Below, piece by piece: positions 1-10,983 of a DNA stretch of 64,000 nucleotides; the first letter of the stretch is position 1, and every line of letters starts with the position of its first letter. A program made the translations under genes and the position numbers. Source of the stretch: Colwellia sp. Its GTDB lineage: Bacteria; Pseudomonadota; Gammaproteobacteria; Enterobacterales; Alteromonadaceae. The DNA lies in contig JAESPR010000128.1 in NCBI GenBank assembly GCA_016765685.1, positions 47,874-111,873 of the forward strand, in the 5' to 3' direction. Below the pieces are notes generated by a model, which was not told the origin of the DNA, searched no databases, and worked only from the letters and a program-made list of their open reading frames with translations.

Positions 1-212
1 TTTTTTTCAGGTGACACTGTTACAGCTTTAGGCTCAACACTTTGCTCCGCAGCTGTATTGTCACTATTACTAACATCCTTGTTTTTAGCTAACTGCAAGT
101 CTATTTGGCGTGAAAAACCATCCGTTGATGTGGACGAATTTAAAGCACTTGAATCCGCTTTAGTATCGACATTTTTGGCTACATTAATAGGTAAAACATT
201 GAGTTGAGGCAT
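1..212 (-). CDS. fliK: Flagellar hook-length control protein FliK, N-terminal part (truncated by window edge)
   Basis: Open minus-strand frame starting MPQLNVLPINVAKNVDTKADSS..., directly upstream of fliJ; identity rests mostly on synteny. Confidence 0.6.
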   Translation of the reverse strand, partial: MPQLNVLPINVAKNVDTKADSSALNSSTSTDGFSRQIDLQLAKNKDVSNSDNTAAEQSVEPKAVTVSPEK

Positions 213-374
213 AATAATATCTATCGCTAAAATTTATAAGAAATTTACCTAATATGCATACATACTTTACATATTAGGTAGGTGAACATTCACCTACTGA
301 GTAGAATCAAGCAATAAACATTCCACTTACAGTTTTTTTAAAGTCTATTAAGGAATTTGTTGTAAATTAAACGC

Positions 375-833
375 CTAAAGGCTCAGTTTTCGACGTAAAA
401 ATTGCTGTGTGGCAATTTCATCAAACATGTTTTGTTCTTTCTTATTGGCTATTTTCGTTAAAACAAGCTGTCGTTTCTCTGTTAACATTTCTACCGCTTG
501 TACTTTTTGCCTTTGCTTTAGCCATAATCCTTTGCTTTGAGCAACGAGTGCCTTAGCCTGCTGCATAGCAATTTTCACTTGCTCAGCAGCATAATCAAGT
601 TTACTGATAAAAGCATGGTAATGATTATAAGTCGCACTATCTAACCCTAATACTGAGCGCTGGCTTAATCGCGACATATACTCTAATCGGTAATCAGCAA
701 CACTTTGTAAACGAATTAAATTTTGTTGATAATCATTTTCCGCTGTACGTAAAGTATTCGCCGCTTCTTTCTCTTTACCTTGCTCAAACTTTAATAGCGT
801 TTCTAGTTGTTTATTCGTCTTAGTTACCATCAA
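375..833 (-). CDS. fliJ: Flagellar export protein FliJ
   Basis: 152 aa coiled-coil protein between fliI and fliK. Confidence 0.85.
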   Translation of the reverse strand: MMVTKTNKQLETLLKFEQGKEKEAANTLRTAENDYQQNLIRLQSVADYRLEYMSRLSQRSVLGLDSATYNHYHAFISKLDYAAEQVKIAMQQAKALVAQSKGLWLKQRQKVQAVEMLTEKRQLVLTKIANKKEQNMFDEIATQQFLRRKLSL

Positions 834-863
834 AATTCCCCTTAGTTCTTAGCAAGTTTTCTC

Positions 864-2285
864 TTACGTTGACATATTTTGGTTGCTATTGGTTTGGCTA
901 TTGGCTGTTGCAGCAGCAATGATTTCTTGCAGTTGTGTAATACTCTGCTCATAAGGAATAATTTCTTGAATTTCTTGTTGTAAAAAGAAATTAATTACTG
1001 GTAGTACATTAATGGCTTGATCAATGCGCGGATCATTGCCCTTGGTATAGGCACCAATAGCAATAAGGTCTTTATTTTGTTGGTAAAGCGCATAAATTTG
1101 TTTCAGTTGGCGAGCAAGTTGTTGATGCTCATTGCTGGCCACCATTGGCATTACCCGCGAAATAGAACCTTCAATATCAACAGCGGGGTAGTGCCCCGCA
1201 TCAGCTAGCTCGCGTGACAAGACAATATGTCCATCTAAAATAGCACGCGCCGCATCGGCAATAGGGTCTTGAAGATCATCCCCTTCGGTTAATACCGTAT
1301 AAAAAGCGGTAATTGATCCCTGCCCTTCGCCGCCGTTACCGGCGCGTTCAACAAGTTGTGGTAACTTAGAAAAAACTGACGGTGGGTAACCTTTGGTTGC
1401 TGGCGGCTCACCCACAGCCAAAGCAATTTCCCGCTGTGCTTGTGCGTATCTTGTTAATGAGTCAAGCAGCAGTAGAACATTCAAGCCTTTATCTCGAAAA
1501 TACTCACTAATTTGCACTGCACTTTCACAGCCTTTGAGTCGCATTAATGGTGAGTTATCTGCTGGAGCAGCCACAACAACTGAACGAGCTCGACCTTCTT
1601 CACCTAAAATTTCTTCAATAAACTCTTTTACTTCTCGGCCACGTTCGCCAACCAAACCCACCACGATAACATCGGCTGTGGTGCCACGTGTCATCATGCC
1701 CATTAAGACACTTTTACCAACCCCAGAGCCGGCAAACAAGCCCATACGTTGGCCTTTACCCACCGTAATAAAACTATTAATTGAGCGCACACCAACATCT
1801 AACGGTTCGGTAATAGCGCGACGTGTTAACGGGTTGATGGGTTTGTTGTCTATTTGATAGTCTTCATCGGTGCTAATGGGGCCTTTACCATCTAACGGCT
1901 TACCTATGCCATTAATTACTCGACCCAGTAAATTCATCGATAAAGGTAACTGCAACTTAGTTGAAACCGGTAGAACTCGCGCTCCTGGGAGTACCCCGCG
2001 CAAACTTTCTTCTGGCATTAAATAAGTGATTTCTTGAGCAAAACCAACCACTTCCGCCAACAAATCACCTTGAGTAGTTTCCACTAAACACTGACTGCCA
2101 ATATGTGCCTTAACACCTACCGCCTCTAATGTTAAACCAACAACACGCACCAAACGGCCAGCAACAGGCTCTTTAAAGGGGTGAATAAAGTTTTCACAGT
2201 TTTTCAATCGTTCGCTGATGCGTAAGCTATCTACCATTGTTATGTATACCTTTCTCTCTGCCCTAGAAATTGTCGAGGCAAGCAT
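864..2285 (-). CDS. fliI: Flagellum-specific ATP synthase FliI (start may be the internal Met of MVDSLRIS, ~2237)
   Basis: Walker [15 protein letters not shown]1-ATPase-like [35 protein letters not shown]. Confidence 0.97.
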   Translation of the reverse strand: MLASTISRAERKVYITMVDSLRISERLKNCENFIHPFKEPVAGRLVRVVGLTLEAVGVKAHIGSQCLVETTQGDLLAEVVGFAQEITYLMPEESLRGVLPGARVLPVSTKLQLPLSMNLLGRVINGIGKPLDGKGPISTDEDYQIDNKPINPLTRRAITEPLDVGVRSINSFITVGKGQRMGLFAGSGVGKSVLMGMMTRGTTADVIVVGLVGERGREVKEFIEEILGEEGRARSVVVAAPADNSPLMRLKGCESAVQISEYFRDKGLNVLLLLDSLTRYAQAQREIALAVGEPPATKGYPPSVFSKLPQLVERAGNGGEGQGSITAFYTVLTEGDDLQDPIADAARAILDGHIVLSRELADAGHYPAVDIEGSISRVMPMVASNEHQQLARQLKQIYALYQQNKDLIAIGAYTKGNDPRIDQAINVLPVINFFLQQEIQEIIPYEQSITQLQEIIAAATANSQTNSNQNMST

Positions 2286-2294
2286 CGACCTACA

Positions 2295-3080
2295 TTATTG
2301 GTGTAAAGCATCCAGCAAGAAGGATTCCAATACTTGTTTAAGGCGAGACTTCATCTGTAAATCAATATTGGAAGTACTGTTTTCTATTTGGCAACTGCCT
2401 GGGCTTAATTGCGGAGCAGGTAACAGCTTCCAACCGCTTTCTTTGATATGTTGCTCACCAAATTGCTGCTCAACGTGTTTAATATCATCCGGATGCAGAT
2501 AAATTTGAGTGTTTGTTTCATTACTGGGCAAGGACTTTATACCCGCATTAATAGCTGCCATTAAAATGTCAGGGTTAGTTTGAGCTTCTTGTAAAACCAC
2601 CGCTTCTGTGAGCTGTACCACTAAATTAAGTAACTGCTCTTCAATATTTTTTTCAACACTTGCTAAAGGGTTAGTCAGTTGCTCAATTAAATTTTGCCAG
2701 TTTTCGCTTAGTGCAGCAATCGTTGCTTCACCCTGAGCTAAACCTTGTTCCGTACCGGCTTCGATGCCTTGCACAGTGCCTTCTTCAATACCTTGCTTTT
2801 TACCTTCTTCGTAACCTTTAGCAAAACCTTGCTCTTTACCTTGATTAAAACCTTCGTCAAAAGCTGCTTGTCTAATCGCTTCAATTTCTTCAGCGGTAAG
2901 AGGTGCTGGTTCGGTAATTTCTTCTTCTGGTGGCTCGTATCGCCAAGTACTTTTTTTTCCTAAAGCATTGGTATGTTTTTCTTGCTCAGCAGTAGGCTTT
3001 GCTCGAACATTAGGTAAAGACCAAACATCTAGTTCTTCTTGTTTTTCTGCTTTAATAATGTTCATTGATGTTTTGTTCAT
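2295..3080 (-). CDS. fliH: Flagellar assembly protein FliH
   Basis: GxxxG-type repeat region (GKEQGFAKGYEEGKKQGIEEG...) and position between fliG and fliI. Confidence 0.92.
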   Translation of the reverse strand: MNKTSMNIIKAEKQEELDVWSLPNVRAKPTAEQEKHTNALGKKSTWRYEPPEEEITEPAPLTAEEIEAIRQAAFDEGFNQGKEQGFAKGYEEGKKQGIEEGTVQGIEAGTEQGLAQGEATIAALSENWQNLIEQLTNPLASVEKNIEEQLLNLVVQLTEAVVLQEAQTNPDILMAAINAGIKSLPSNETNTQIYLHPDDIKHVEQQFGEQHIKESGWKLLPAPQLSPGSCQIENSTSNIDLQMKSRLKQVLESFLLDALHQ

Positions 3081-3116
3081 TTATTTACCTTGCTTCACTT
3101 GTTACTTGTTACTTGT

Positions 3117-4172
3117 TTATAAGAATTCATCTCCGCCACCACCACCAAGCATAATTTCACCGGAATCAGATAATCGACGGGCAACCGCAAGAATTTCTTT
3201 TTGTGCTGCTTCTACTTCACTAACACGTACTGGCCCCATGGCCTCAAGATCATCCGCCAACATTTCTGAGGCACGTTTTGACATGTTGCTAAGGAATTTC
3301 TCTTTCAACGCTTCATCTGCACCTTTAATTGCTTTCATTAGCGCATCTTGCTCGACATCTCGCAGAATAGCTTGCATACCACGATCATCTACGTCGGCTA
3401 AGTTTTCAAAGACAAACATTAAGTCTTGAATTTGTTGACTCATTTCTTCATCACTTTCACGCAGAGAGTCCATCAACATGCCTTCAATATTGGTATCTAG
3501 ATAGTTCATGATATCGGCAGCCGCTTTCAAACCACCCATTTTAGCAGCTTGTGCACCTGCTTGTCCGGCAAATTGTTTCTCCATAATTTCGTTTAATTCT
3601 TGTAATGCTGCCGGTTGCACTTCTTCTAAGTTAGCAATACGCATCATTAAATCTAGACGAACTTTTTCGGTGAACTGAGTCATTATTTCAGCCGATTGCT
3701 CTGGCTCTAAATACGAAAGTACAATAGTTTGAATTTGTGGATGCTCATTGCGAATAATATTCGCTACTTGTTTTGAGTCCATCCATTTCAAGGAGTCTAA
3801 GCCTTTTGATGCGCCACCCATGACAATTTGATCGATTAAATTGCCCGCTTTATCTTCGCCTAAGGCTGCAGTCAGTGCTTTACGAACAAAGTCTTCACTT
3901 TGGAAGCCAATGGTGGAAAAATTTTGAATCTCATGAATGAACTGCTTATGAACCGCAGTGATCTTTTCTTGAGTAAAATCTTCCATAGCCGCCATCACCG
4001 TACCCACTTGCTGTACTTGTTTGGGCTCAAGGTGTTTTAATATTTGCGCGGCATCTTCTTCAGATAAACTTAATAATAAAATGGCTGCTTTTTCAGCACC
4101 TTCTAGCTTATTTACATCAAATCCGGCTGGTGCTGCAGCAAGTTCTCCGCCTACCTCTGTTTCATCACTCAT
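3117..4172 (-). CDS. fliG: Flagellar motor switch protein FliG
   Basis: LEGAEKAAILLLSLSEEDAAQILKHL...; C-terminal EVEAAQKEILAVARRLSDSGEI. Confidence 0.97.
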   Translation of the reverse strand: MSDETEVGGELAAAPAGFDVNKLEGAEKAAILLLSLSEEDAAQILKHLEPKQVQQVGTVMAAMEDFTQEKITAVHKQFIHEIQNFSTIGFQSEDFVRKALTAALGEDKAGNLIDQIVMGGASKGLDSLKWMDSKQVANIIRNEHPQIQTIVLSYLEPEQSAEIMTQFTEKVRLDLMMRIANLEEVQPAALQELNEIMEKQFAGQAGAQAAKMGGLKAAADIMNYLDTNIEGMLMDSLRESDEEMSQQIQDLMFVFENLADVDDRGMQAILRDVEQDALMKAIKGADEALKEKFLSNMSKRASEMLADDLEAMGPVRVSEVEAAQKEILAVARRLSDSGEIMLGGGGGDEFL

Positions 4173-5904
4173 CTTCGTTCAACCAACTTTTCACTACTTG
4201 CGACGATAATTCTGGCTCATTGGCTACTAAAGCTCGAACCGCTTTTAATACATCTTCATCTCGATGAAGATCGGGTAATTGTAAACTGCCATCGGCGGCA
4301 AAACCAACATTGCCAGCATCAAATTCTGAAGTCAACATGTCCATGGTTTCATCGCCAAGGTCAATATGACTGTCTAGTGACTTATCACCATAGTCATCTG
4401 GGGTTTGATCAGGGTATATTAAACGTTTAAGCATGGGACGAACCACTGCCACGATTAAGACAATGATAACCAAAGCACCTACAACCAATTTTAACACTTT
4501 CATAAACCATGGTTGTTCCCATATTTGTGGTTCTACTATGGGGCCAAGATCAATACGGTTAAAGGGAATAGTAACCACTTCTAAAACATCACCCCGCTGT
4601 AAATCAAAACCGATACTGCCTTGTAGAAGTCGTCTAATTGAAGCCATTTCAGTAACACTTCTAGGCTCTTTAACTGTGGTTGCAGTTTGTGTTGCTGCAT
4701 CAGCTGGAGCAGGTGCAGGAGCATCAACATAATCAAGCGCTACAGAAACGCTGACGCGACGAATTACACCTGCTTGCTGCTTAGTATGACTTATCGACTC
4801 ATCAAGCTCATAGTTTTTGGTCATTTCACTATGTTTTCTGCTAGGTATAGCTTTTCTCTTTTGGCCAACCGCGTCTTCAGGAATGGTTGATTCAAGCGGC
4901 GGTTGATTGCTTAATGCACCCGGAATGCCGCCTAATGCTCCACCAATACTACTGTCTTCAACTCTCATTTCACTACGCAGTGCTGGTAAATCGGAATTAT
5001 AACGACGCGCCGTTTCTTCTACACGAGTAAAGTCCATCGTTACATCAACTTGTGCGGTATAATTGCCCAAACCGATTACAGGAATAAGGATGCTATCTAT
5101 TTTGTCCATATATTCTTTTTCACGTTTTTGCTCAAGATCAAATTCATTGCGTGAACGTGAAGAAATGGAATTTTGGCTGCCTGAATTTAATAAACGGCCA
5201 TTTTGATCGGTTAAAGTAACGCGGTTTGGACTTAATCCTTGCACAGCAGAGGCAACAATATCAACCACAGCGTCAACTTCTTCTGCTGACAATAGTCGTC
5301 CCCTTTGCATCGTTAGTACAACGGTAGCAGAGGGGTTTTTCTCACGGCGGGCAAAAATATTTTCTCTAGGAATAGCCAATAAAACCTGAGCACGAGCAAT
5401 GCTTGTTAATTGCTCGATAGTTTTTGCTAAACGTTTTTCTCGGCCATACTTTAAACGTTCGCGCTCTAGACGTTGGCTAACACCAAAGCCCATATCTTTC
5501 ATGATTATATCTTCACCTTCCGAGGGTTCGTTGGTTAAACCTTCACGGGCTAAGAGTAGTTTCACTTGCTGGTATTCATCAGCGGGTACTGAAAGGGTAT
5601 TGTTTTCTTGACGATATTTTACTTGGTTCGCATCAAGATGATCCATGGTTTTGATTAATTGCTGGGTTGGTAATTTAGCTAAAACGCGATAATCAGGTTC
5701 ATTAGCAAGAATTATAACAAATACCGCAATGGCTAAACAAATAGATAAAGCCACCACTAAGGTAATTTGGCGCAGCACATCGGCATTTCCTAAAGTAGCA
5801 GAAAATCCTGATTTTTTTTCTTCTATAGCACTATCATCACCAGAATCATTGGCAATCATTGCGCTACCTCCATCAGTTGCTACCATTGAATTTGTATCAG
5901 CCAC
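4165..5904 (-). CDS. fliF: Flagellar MS-ring protein FliF
   Basis: PDYRVLAKL..., two hydrophobic TM segments, overlaps fliG start. Confidence 0.97.
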   Translation of the reverse strand: MADTNSMVATDGGSAMIANDSGDDSAIEEKKSGFSATLGNADVLRQITLVVALSICLAIAVFVIILANEPDYRVLAKLPTQQLIKTMDHLDANQVKYRQENNTLSVPADEYQQVKLLLAREGLTNEPSEGEDIIMKDMGFGVSQRLERERLKYGREKRLAKTIEQLTSIARAQVLLAIPRENIFARREKNPSATVVLTMQRGRLLSAEEVDAVVDIVASAVQGLSPNRVTLTDQNGRLLNSGSQNSISSRSRNEFDLEQKREKEYMDKIDSILIPVIGLGNYTAQVDVTMDFTRVEETARRYNSDLPALRSEMRVEDSSIGGALGGIPGALSNQPPLESTIPEDAVGQKRKAIPSRKHSEMTKNYELDESISHTKQQAGVIRRVSVSVALDYVDAPAPAPADAATQTATTVKEPRSVTEMASIRRLLQGSIGFDLQRGDVLEVVTIPFNRIDLGPIVEPQIWEQPWFMKVLKLVVGALVIIVLIVAVVRPMLKRLIYPDQTPDDYGDKSLDSHIDLGDETMDMLTSEFDAGNVGFAADGSLQLPDLHRDEDVLKAVRALVANEPELSSQVVKSWLNEDE

Positions 5905-6059
5905 TTAACTTCTCCGTACTACTTTATTATTACTTTTCATATTATTTATTGCTCATTTAAGAGAGAATAAACCATCAAGAGCAAGGCGCTTGAATGAGGA
6001 ATAGCTGGCCTATTACGATTGAAAGCAACGCAGACTATTGTTGGTTTAGGCCGCTTAAA

Positions 6060-6422
6060 TTATACGGGCATGCTCATTATTTCTTTATATGCTTCAACAA
6101 ATTTATTACGCACTTGCACGGTTGCATCTAACGCGACGCCAGCTTTAGATGACGCAATCATCACTTCAGCCAAAGTAACGTTCCTGTCACCCATTTCAAA
6201 AGCGGTTTTTGTAGCGCCTGCTTCTTGTTGTAATTCTCTAACAGTTTGTAGCGCCTCGGTGAGTAAATTGCCAAAATTATCACTTGAGGGATTGATCTTG
6301 CCTATCGCACCAACACCAGACATACCCGGTATATCACCACCAATAGCAGGTAGTTGATTAGTACCTGCTTGTAATGACATATTCTGCATTTGTGCAAATA
6401 AAGAATTTGTTTTGATATCCAT
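6060..6422 (-). CDS. fliE: Flagellar hook-basal body complex protein FliE
   Basis: Called from the internal Met (MDIKTNSLFAQM...) of the 6060..6506 ORF; C-terminus ...VRNKFVEAYKEIMSMPV typical of FliE; a sigma54 site overlaps the ORF's apparent N-terminal extension. Confidence 0.93.
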   Translation of the reverse strand: MDIKTNSLFAQMQNMSLQAGTNQLPAIGGDIPGMSGVGAIGKINPSSDNFGNLLTEALQTVRELQQEAGATKTAFEMGDRNVTLAEVMIASSKAGVALDATVQVRNKFVEAYKEIMSMPV

Positions 6423-6497
6423 GGCAATCTCACTTGTGTCAATTTTTTGCTGTTTTCTATTAGAAAAACAATAAACATTAGTTATACCTAGTGATAT

Positions 6498-6513
6498 TGC
6501 AAGCATGGTGCCA
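6498..6513 (-). promoter_or_regulatory. Sigma54 -24/-12 promoter upstream of fliE
   Basis: Minus strand TGGCACCATGCTTGCA = TGGCAC-N5-TTGCA, GG-N10-GC spacing. Confidence 0.85.
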
Positions 6514-6569
6514 AAAGAACAGCTTTAAATAGCAAGCGACAAGTTATAAGTAAGAGATAAGTAACAAGA

Positions 6570-6599
6570 AAGCCACATGCATAACTATGCTTGTGGCTT
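6570..6599 (-). terminator. Hairpin downstream of flrC
   Basis: AAGCCACATGCATAACTATGCTTGTGGCTT inverted repeat just after the flrC stop. Confidence 0.6.
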
Positions 6600-6623
6600 G
6601 TAACTTTAATCTTGAAGCTGTTA

Positions 6624-7964
6624 TTACGCGGGTATTTGAATACCAGAGTCGCGCATTCGAGCAATTTTATAACGCAAGGTTCGAGGACTAATACCTAAAC
6701 GTTCTGCAACCGCTTTTCGACTACCATGACAAGCTTGTAAGGTATCTAGAATTATTTGATGTTCTTGTAATTTTAACTCATTGCCTAACTTATCATCAGC
6801 TGCTGTTACTGGTTCAGCTTCATTAACATTGGCAGTTTCAAAGTTTTCAATCATCAAGTCGCCGGCGTCAATAATTCGATCGGTGTGTAATATCAAGGCA
6901 CGCTGAATAACATTATCGAGTTCACGAACATTACCCGGCCAGCTATACGCATTTAATTTACTACGAGCCGAAGGGGTAAACTCAGCAACTTGTTCGCCAT
7001 TTTTTTGACAATAGCTAGCGATTAAGTGCTTGGCTAAAGGTAAAATATCCTCGACTCGTTGAGCTAATGGTAACCAAGTTAACGGGAATACATTTAAGCG
7101 ATAATACAAATCTTCCCTGAAGTCGCCATTGCTGACGGCTTCTTTTAGGTTTCGATTACTGGTGGCAATGACTCGCACATCTAAATGAATAGTTTTTCTG
7201 CCCCCTAAGCGCTCTACTTCTCGCTCTTGCAGCACTCGTAAAATTTTAGCTTGTAAGCTTAAATCCATCTCAGTGATTTCATCAAGTAAAATAGTGCCTC
7301 CTTGCGCTTGCTCAAACTTGCCCGGACAAGCTTGAATGGCACCAGTAAAAGCGCCTTTTTCATAACCAAACAAGGTTGCTTCAAGCATGTTTTCAGGAAT
7401 TGCAGCACAATTAATGGCAACAAAAGGCTGTTTTGCCCGAGGTGAATTATGATGAACATATTGTGCTAAAACTTCTTTACCTGAGCCACTAGGACCAAGC
7501 ACCATAACCGACGCTTCGGTTGTTGCCACTTTACGAGCCAAACTAAGCAACTCAATGCTTTTTTTGTCAGCAACTATAGGGGTGTTTTTATTCACCACTG
7601 TCGGTGGAATATACTGACTGACCATGTTCAGCAATACTTCCGGGGCAAAGGGTTTGGCAATATAATTACAGGCGCCATCTTTCATTGCTCGCACGGCATC
7701 ATCAATAGTGCCGTATGCGGTCATTAATAATACCGGTAGCTTTGGCTGCTGGTTTTTAATGTTTTTTAATAATAATAACCCTGACATTCCACCCATTTGT
7801 ACATCACTAACAACTAAGTCAATGGCGTGGTTTTTTAACAATAATAACGCTGCTTCTGCCGAGTCTGCTTCAACGCATTGATAATGCGCTAAACTAAGGG
7901 TGTCAATTAATGCCTCTCGTAAGCCGGCATCATCTTCTACGACAAGTATTTTATGATGACTCAT
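6624..7964 (-). CDS. flrC: Sigma54-dependent flagellar response regulator FlrC/FleR
   Basis: REC domain (ILVVEDDAGLREAL), AAA+ GAFTGA motif ([11 protein letters not shown]), C-terminal Fis-type HTH. Confidence 0.95.
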   Translation of the reverse strand: MSHHKILVVEDDAGLREALIDTLSLAHYQCVEADSAEAALLLLKNHAIDLVVSDVQMGGMSGLLLLKNIKNQQPKLPVLLMTAYGTIDDAVRAMKDGACNYIAKPFAPEVLLNMVSQYIPPTVVNKNTPIVADKKSIELLSLARKVATTEASVMVLGPSGSGKEVLAQYVHHNSPRAKQPFVAINCAAIPENMLEATLFGYEKGAFTGAIQACPGKFEQAQGGTILLDEITEMDLSLQAKILRVLQEREVERLGGRKTIHLDVRVIATSNRNLKEAVSNGDFREDLYYRLNVFPLTWLPLAQRVEDILPLAKHLIASYCQKNGEQVAEFTPSARSKLNAYSWPGNVRELDNVIQRALILHTDRIIDAGDLMIENFETANVNEAEPVTAADDKLGNELKLQEHQIILDTLQACHGSRKAVAERLGISPRTLRYKIARMRDSGIQIPA

Positions 7965-7965
7965 G

Positions 7966-9267
7966 TTACTTCTCCTGTCCGCTTGTTTTTGGAGTGACTT
8001 CAGTTTGTTTTTGTTCAGTTTGCGCTAACAAGGGTAATTTCAAACAAAAGTGTGCTCCTTCACCCATGTGGCTTAAGTATTTGACTTTACCTTGATGTGC
8101 TTCAACGACTGACTTGACCACGGCAAGTCCTAAACCAGTACCTTTACTGCTTGAGGTATAAAAAGGTTCGAATATTTTTTCAATATTTTCACTGCTTATG
8201 CCGGGGCCATTGTCTTTAACACTGATATATACTGCATCTTTTTGGTTATAAACTTGAATATTAATAATCGCTTGGTCAATTTTTGCTGAGCCTGTTGCCT
8301 GTAAAGCATTGTGAAGCAAATTTTGTATTGCCCCTGTTAACGCATTTTTATTCGCTAAAATATGGCTGTCATTTGTCGGTAAGTGTACGTTCACTTGTGC
8401 ATTAGCTTTACTAATAAGTGCATCCATGGCTTGTACCGAATCATTAATCAACTCATTGACAGACAAAGATTTAACCACTTGCTCATTACCGCTTTTAGAA
8501 AACAACAACATATCATTTACTTGCTGCTCTAAATCGCGCAACCGACAACTTAATTTTTCTTGAAAGGTGCTACGAGCACTATCCGATAGTTTTCTGTTGG
8601 ATAAATTCGCGCTATATAACATTGCCGATGACAAAGGTGTTCGAATTTGATGCGCTAACGTTGACACCATTCGCCCTAATGAAGAAAGTCGTTGCATTTG
8701 ACCGACTTTATCTTGCAATAAGCGCGTTTGGGTTAAGTCAGTAATCATGATCAACTGACCCGGTTGTTCTCCTAAACTAGTAATCTCTAATTTTACTCGA
8801 CGGCCATCTTTTAGTGAAACTTCATGCCAATCATCAGCTCTGGGTTTGAATGAACGGGCAATCACGTTAAACCAAAGCTGGCCTAGAATAGGCTCGTCAA
8901 GCAACCCTCGTGCGACTTTATTAATTTTAACAACAATACCGTTACCATCAAGCATAACCAAACCTGTTGGCATCAATTCAATAAGCTGTTCCGCCATTTT
9001 CAATTGTTTTGCCGGTTGAACATTTGGCGGCTTCAAGTTGAAGTTAGTTTGATCAGCCACTGATGATTGGTGTTGTGACTGTTGCGGTGGAAACATTTTG
9101 CTTTGTGATAATTGAGCGCGCAATGAAGCTAGCTCACCGGGAAAATCTTCTTGCTCTAATAAAACATCGGCCTCAGCCAGTGTTTTAGTCGCGACAGGAA
9201 TGTTTACTGGGTTAAAACCATTATGAGCAATAAAATGCTGTGCTAGTGCCATAAAACCAACGTCCAA
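7966..9267 (-). CDS. flrB: Flagellar sensor histidine kinase FlrB/FleS
   Basis: PAS-like region, HisKA ALAHQIRTPLSSAMLY, HATPase DNGPGISSENIEKIFEPFYTSSSKGTGLGLAVVKS. Confidence 0.95.
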   Translation of the reverse strand: MDVGFMALAQHFIAHNGFNPVNIPVATKTLAEADVLLEQEDFPGELASLRAQLSQSKMFPPQQSQHQSSVADQTNFNLKPPNVQPAKQLKMAEQLIELMPTGLVMLDGNGIVVKINKVARGLLDEPILGQLWFNVIARSFKPRADDWHEVSLKDGRRVKLEITSLGEQPGQLIMITDLTQTRLLQDKVGQMQRLSSLGRMVSTLAHQIRTPLSSAMLYSANLSNRKLSDSARSTFQEKLSCRLRDLEQQVNDMLLFSKSGNEQVVKSLSVNELINDSVQAMDALISKANAQVNVHLPTNDSHILANKNALTGAIQNLLHNALQATGSAKIDQAIINIQVYNQKDAVYISVKDNGPGISSENIEKIFEPFYTSSSKGTGLGLAVVKSVVEAHQGKVKYLSHMGEGAHFCLKLPLLAQTEQKQTEVTPKTSGQEK

Positions 9268-9292
9268 ATAAGATTTATTTCATATTGGTTAA

Positions 9293-9308
9293 AGCATTTT
9301 ATATGCCA
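9293..9308 (-). promoter_or_regulatory. Sigma54 promoter upstream of flrBC
   Basis: Minus strand TGGCATATAAAATGCT, GG-N10-GC; ~26 bp upstream of flrB ORF start. Confidence 0.7.
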
Positions 9309-9343
9309 CAGTTTAACTTGTTTATTTACAACAAGTTAAACTG
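9309..9343. repeat. Perfect 14-bp inverted repeat (7-nt loop) abutting the flrB sigma54 site
   Basis: CAGTTTAACTTGTT-TATTTAC-AACAAGTTAAACTG. Confidence 0.95.
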
Positions 9344-9477
9344 TTGTAATTACTATAATCGCTATAATTACACTGTCAAACTATTGGCTATCAATGGCGG
9401 GGATTAGTGTCTAGTAGCGAGTTACGAAAAAATCTGCTGAAAGGTAACACTTCGCTACTCACCACTTTTTGTTGTTA

Positions 9478-10983
9478 TTATGTCGGTTTTTGCAGATCAT
9501 ATTTCCGCATTTTTTCAACTAACGTTGTTCTGCGCATACCTAACGTTTCTGCAGCGCGGGCCACAACAAAATCATGTTTGCTTAATGACTGTGATATAAG
9601 AGAAACCTCTAACTCAGCTAAATGTTCTTTCAAGTTCAAACCGTCACTCGGTAATAAACTCGCGTTTGAGCTAGTTTGCTTACTTTCTCCAGCTAAGTCA
9701 TTACTGTTTTCATTACTTTCAGTGTCATCATAATCATCGTAATCAAAGCCTGAAAAGAGTTCATTAATAACATCTTGCTCTTGCAACTCTTCCGGATATT
9801 CAGGGGTATATTCTTCCACCTCAATATGCTGATATTTATATGGTAATTCAGCAACATCAACAATTTGATCGCCATACATAATTAACATACGTTCAATTAG
9901 ATTTGATAATTCACGAACATTGCCACGCCATGGATGTTCCATTAAAGACTCTATTGCTTTTTCAGTAAAACGTACCGTTTTATTTTGCTCATGCTCAAAG
10001 CGGGTTAATAATTCCTTTAATAATAAGGGAATATCTTCTTTTCGCTCGCGCAATGCAGGGGTTTCAATAGGAAAAACATTCAAACGATAATAAAGATCTT
10101 CCCGAAAGCTGCCCTCTTTAATCATCTCTTCTAAATTTTGATGGGTGGCTGCGATAATACGCACATTCGCTTTCAAACTTTTACTGCCACCAACGCGTTC
10201 AAAAGTGCGTTCTTGTAATACCCGTAATAATTTCACTTGCATCGGTTGGGGCATATCACCAATTTCATCTAAAAATAAAGTACCGCCCTCGGCTAATTCA
10301 AAACGCCCTTTGCGCGTAGAAATTGCCCCCGTGAATGCACCTTTTTCATGGCCAAATAATTCACTTTCTAATAACTCAGCCGGAATTGCGCCACAGTTTA
10401 TCGGTACAAAAGTGCCTTTGGCCCGTTCAGAGAGGTTATGAATATTACGAGCAACCACTTCTTTACCTGTGCCAGACTCCCCTAACACCAATACACTGGC
10501 AGGAGTTTTGGCCACTTGCTCAATTAAAAAACGCACTTCATTCATTGCTTTGCTAGTGCCAACTAAGGAACGAAATAAAGCGCTAGAGCTAAGTCGTTCT
10601 CCCAGTCTTGGTAATTTATTGTGGTATTGATGACAATGATGAATTAATTCAGTTAATTGTGCATAATTTAATGGCGTACTTAAACTCGCAATAACATTGA
10701 CATAACCATTTAAGGCATTAACATCAAGCACATCATGGAGTAAAAAAGGCATTTTCGGATTACTTTTAACCAATGCTGCAGTAGCGGCAGTTAATGCTCC
10801 AGAAAGTATCACCGTTAACACATGTTCACTTTCTTTAAACGCTTCACCCGCTTGTTCTTGTGTGCATTGCACAAAGTGTTCACCGACAAATGATAAAACA
10901 GTGGCCATTTGATGTGCTCTACTCACCTCATTATCGATAATAAGAATTTGTTTGTGACCTGATAAATGCATTCTAGAGTTCAT
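9478..10983 (-). CDS. flrA: Master sigma54-dependent flagellar regulator FlrA/FleQ
   Basis: FleQ-type N-terminal domain, AAA+ [15 protein letters not shown], Fis HTH; located next to flrBC. Confidence 0.95.
   Translation of the reverse strand: MNSRMHLSGHKQILIIDNEVSRAHQMATVLSFVGEHFVQCTQEQAGEAFKESEHVLTVILSGALTAATAALVKSNPKMPFLLHDVLDVNALNGYVNVIASLSTPLNYAQLTELIHHCHQYHNKLPRLGERLSSSALFRSLVGTSKAMNEVRFLIEQVAKTPASVLVLGESGTGKEVVARNIHNLSERAKGTFVPINCGAIPAELLESELFGHEKGAFTGAISTRKGRFELAEGGTLFLDEIGDMPQPMQVKLLRVLQERTFERVGGSKSLKANVRIIAATHQNLEEMIKEGSFREDLYYRLNVFPIETPALRERKEDIPLLLKELLTRFEHEQNKTVRFTEKAIESLMEHPWRGNVRELSNLIERMLIMYGDQIVDVAELPYKYQHIEVEEYTPEYPEELQEQDVINELFSGFDYDDYDDTESNENSNDLAGESKQTSSNASLLPSDGLNLKEHLAELEVSLISQSLSKHDFVVARAAETLGMRRTTLVEKMRKYDLQKPT

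Noticed and set aside
1393-1857. 154-aa plus-strand ORF inside fliI
   Set aside because: Fully antisense to a confidently identified gene; composition looks like a shadow frame.
2740-2880. Repeated GxxxGxxxG motif in FliH
   Set aside because: Well-known feature of FliH family proteins, not novel.
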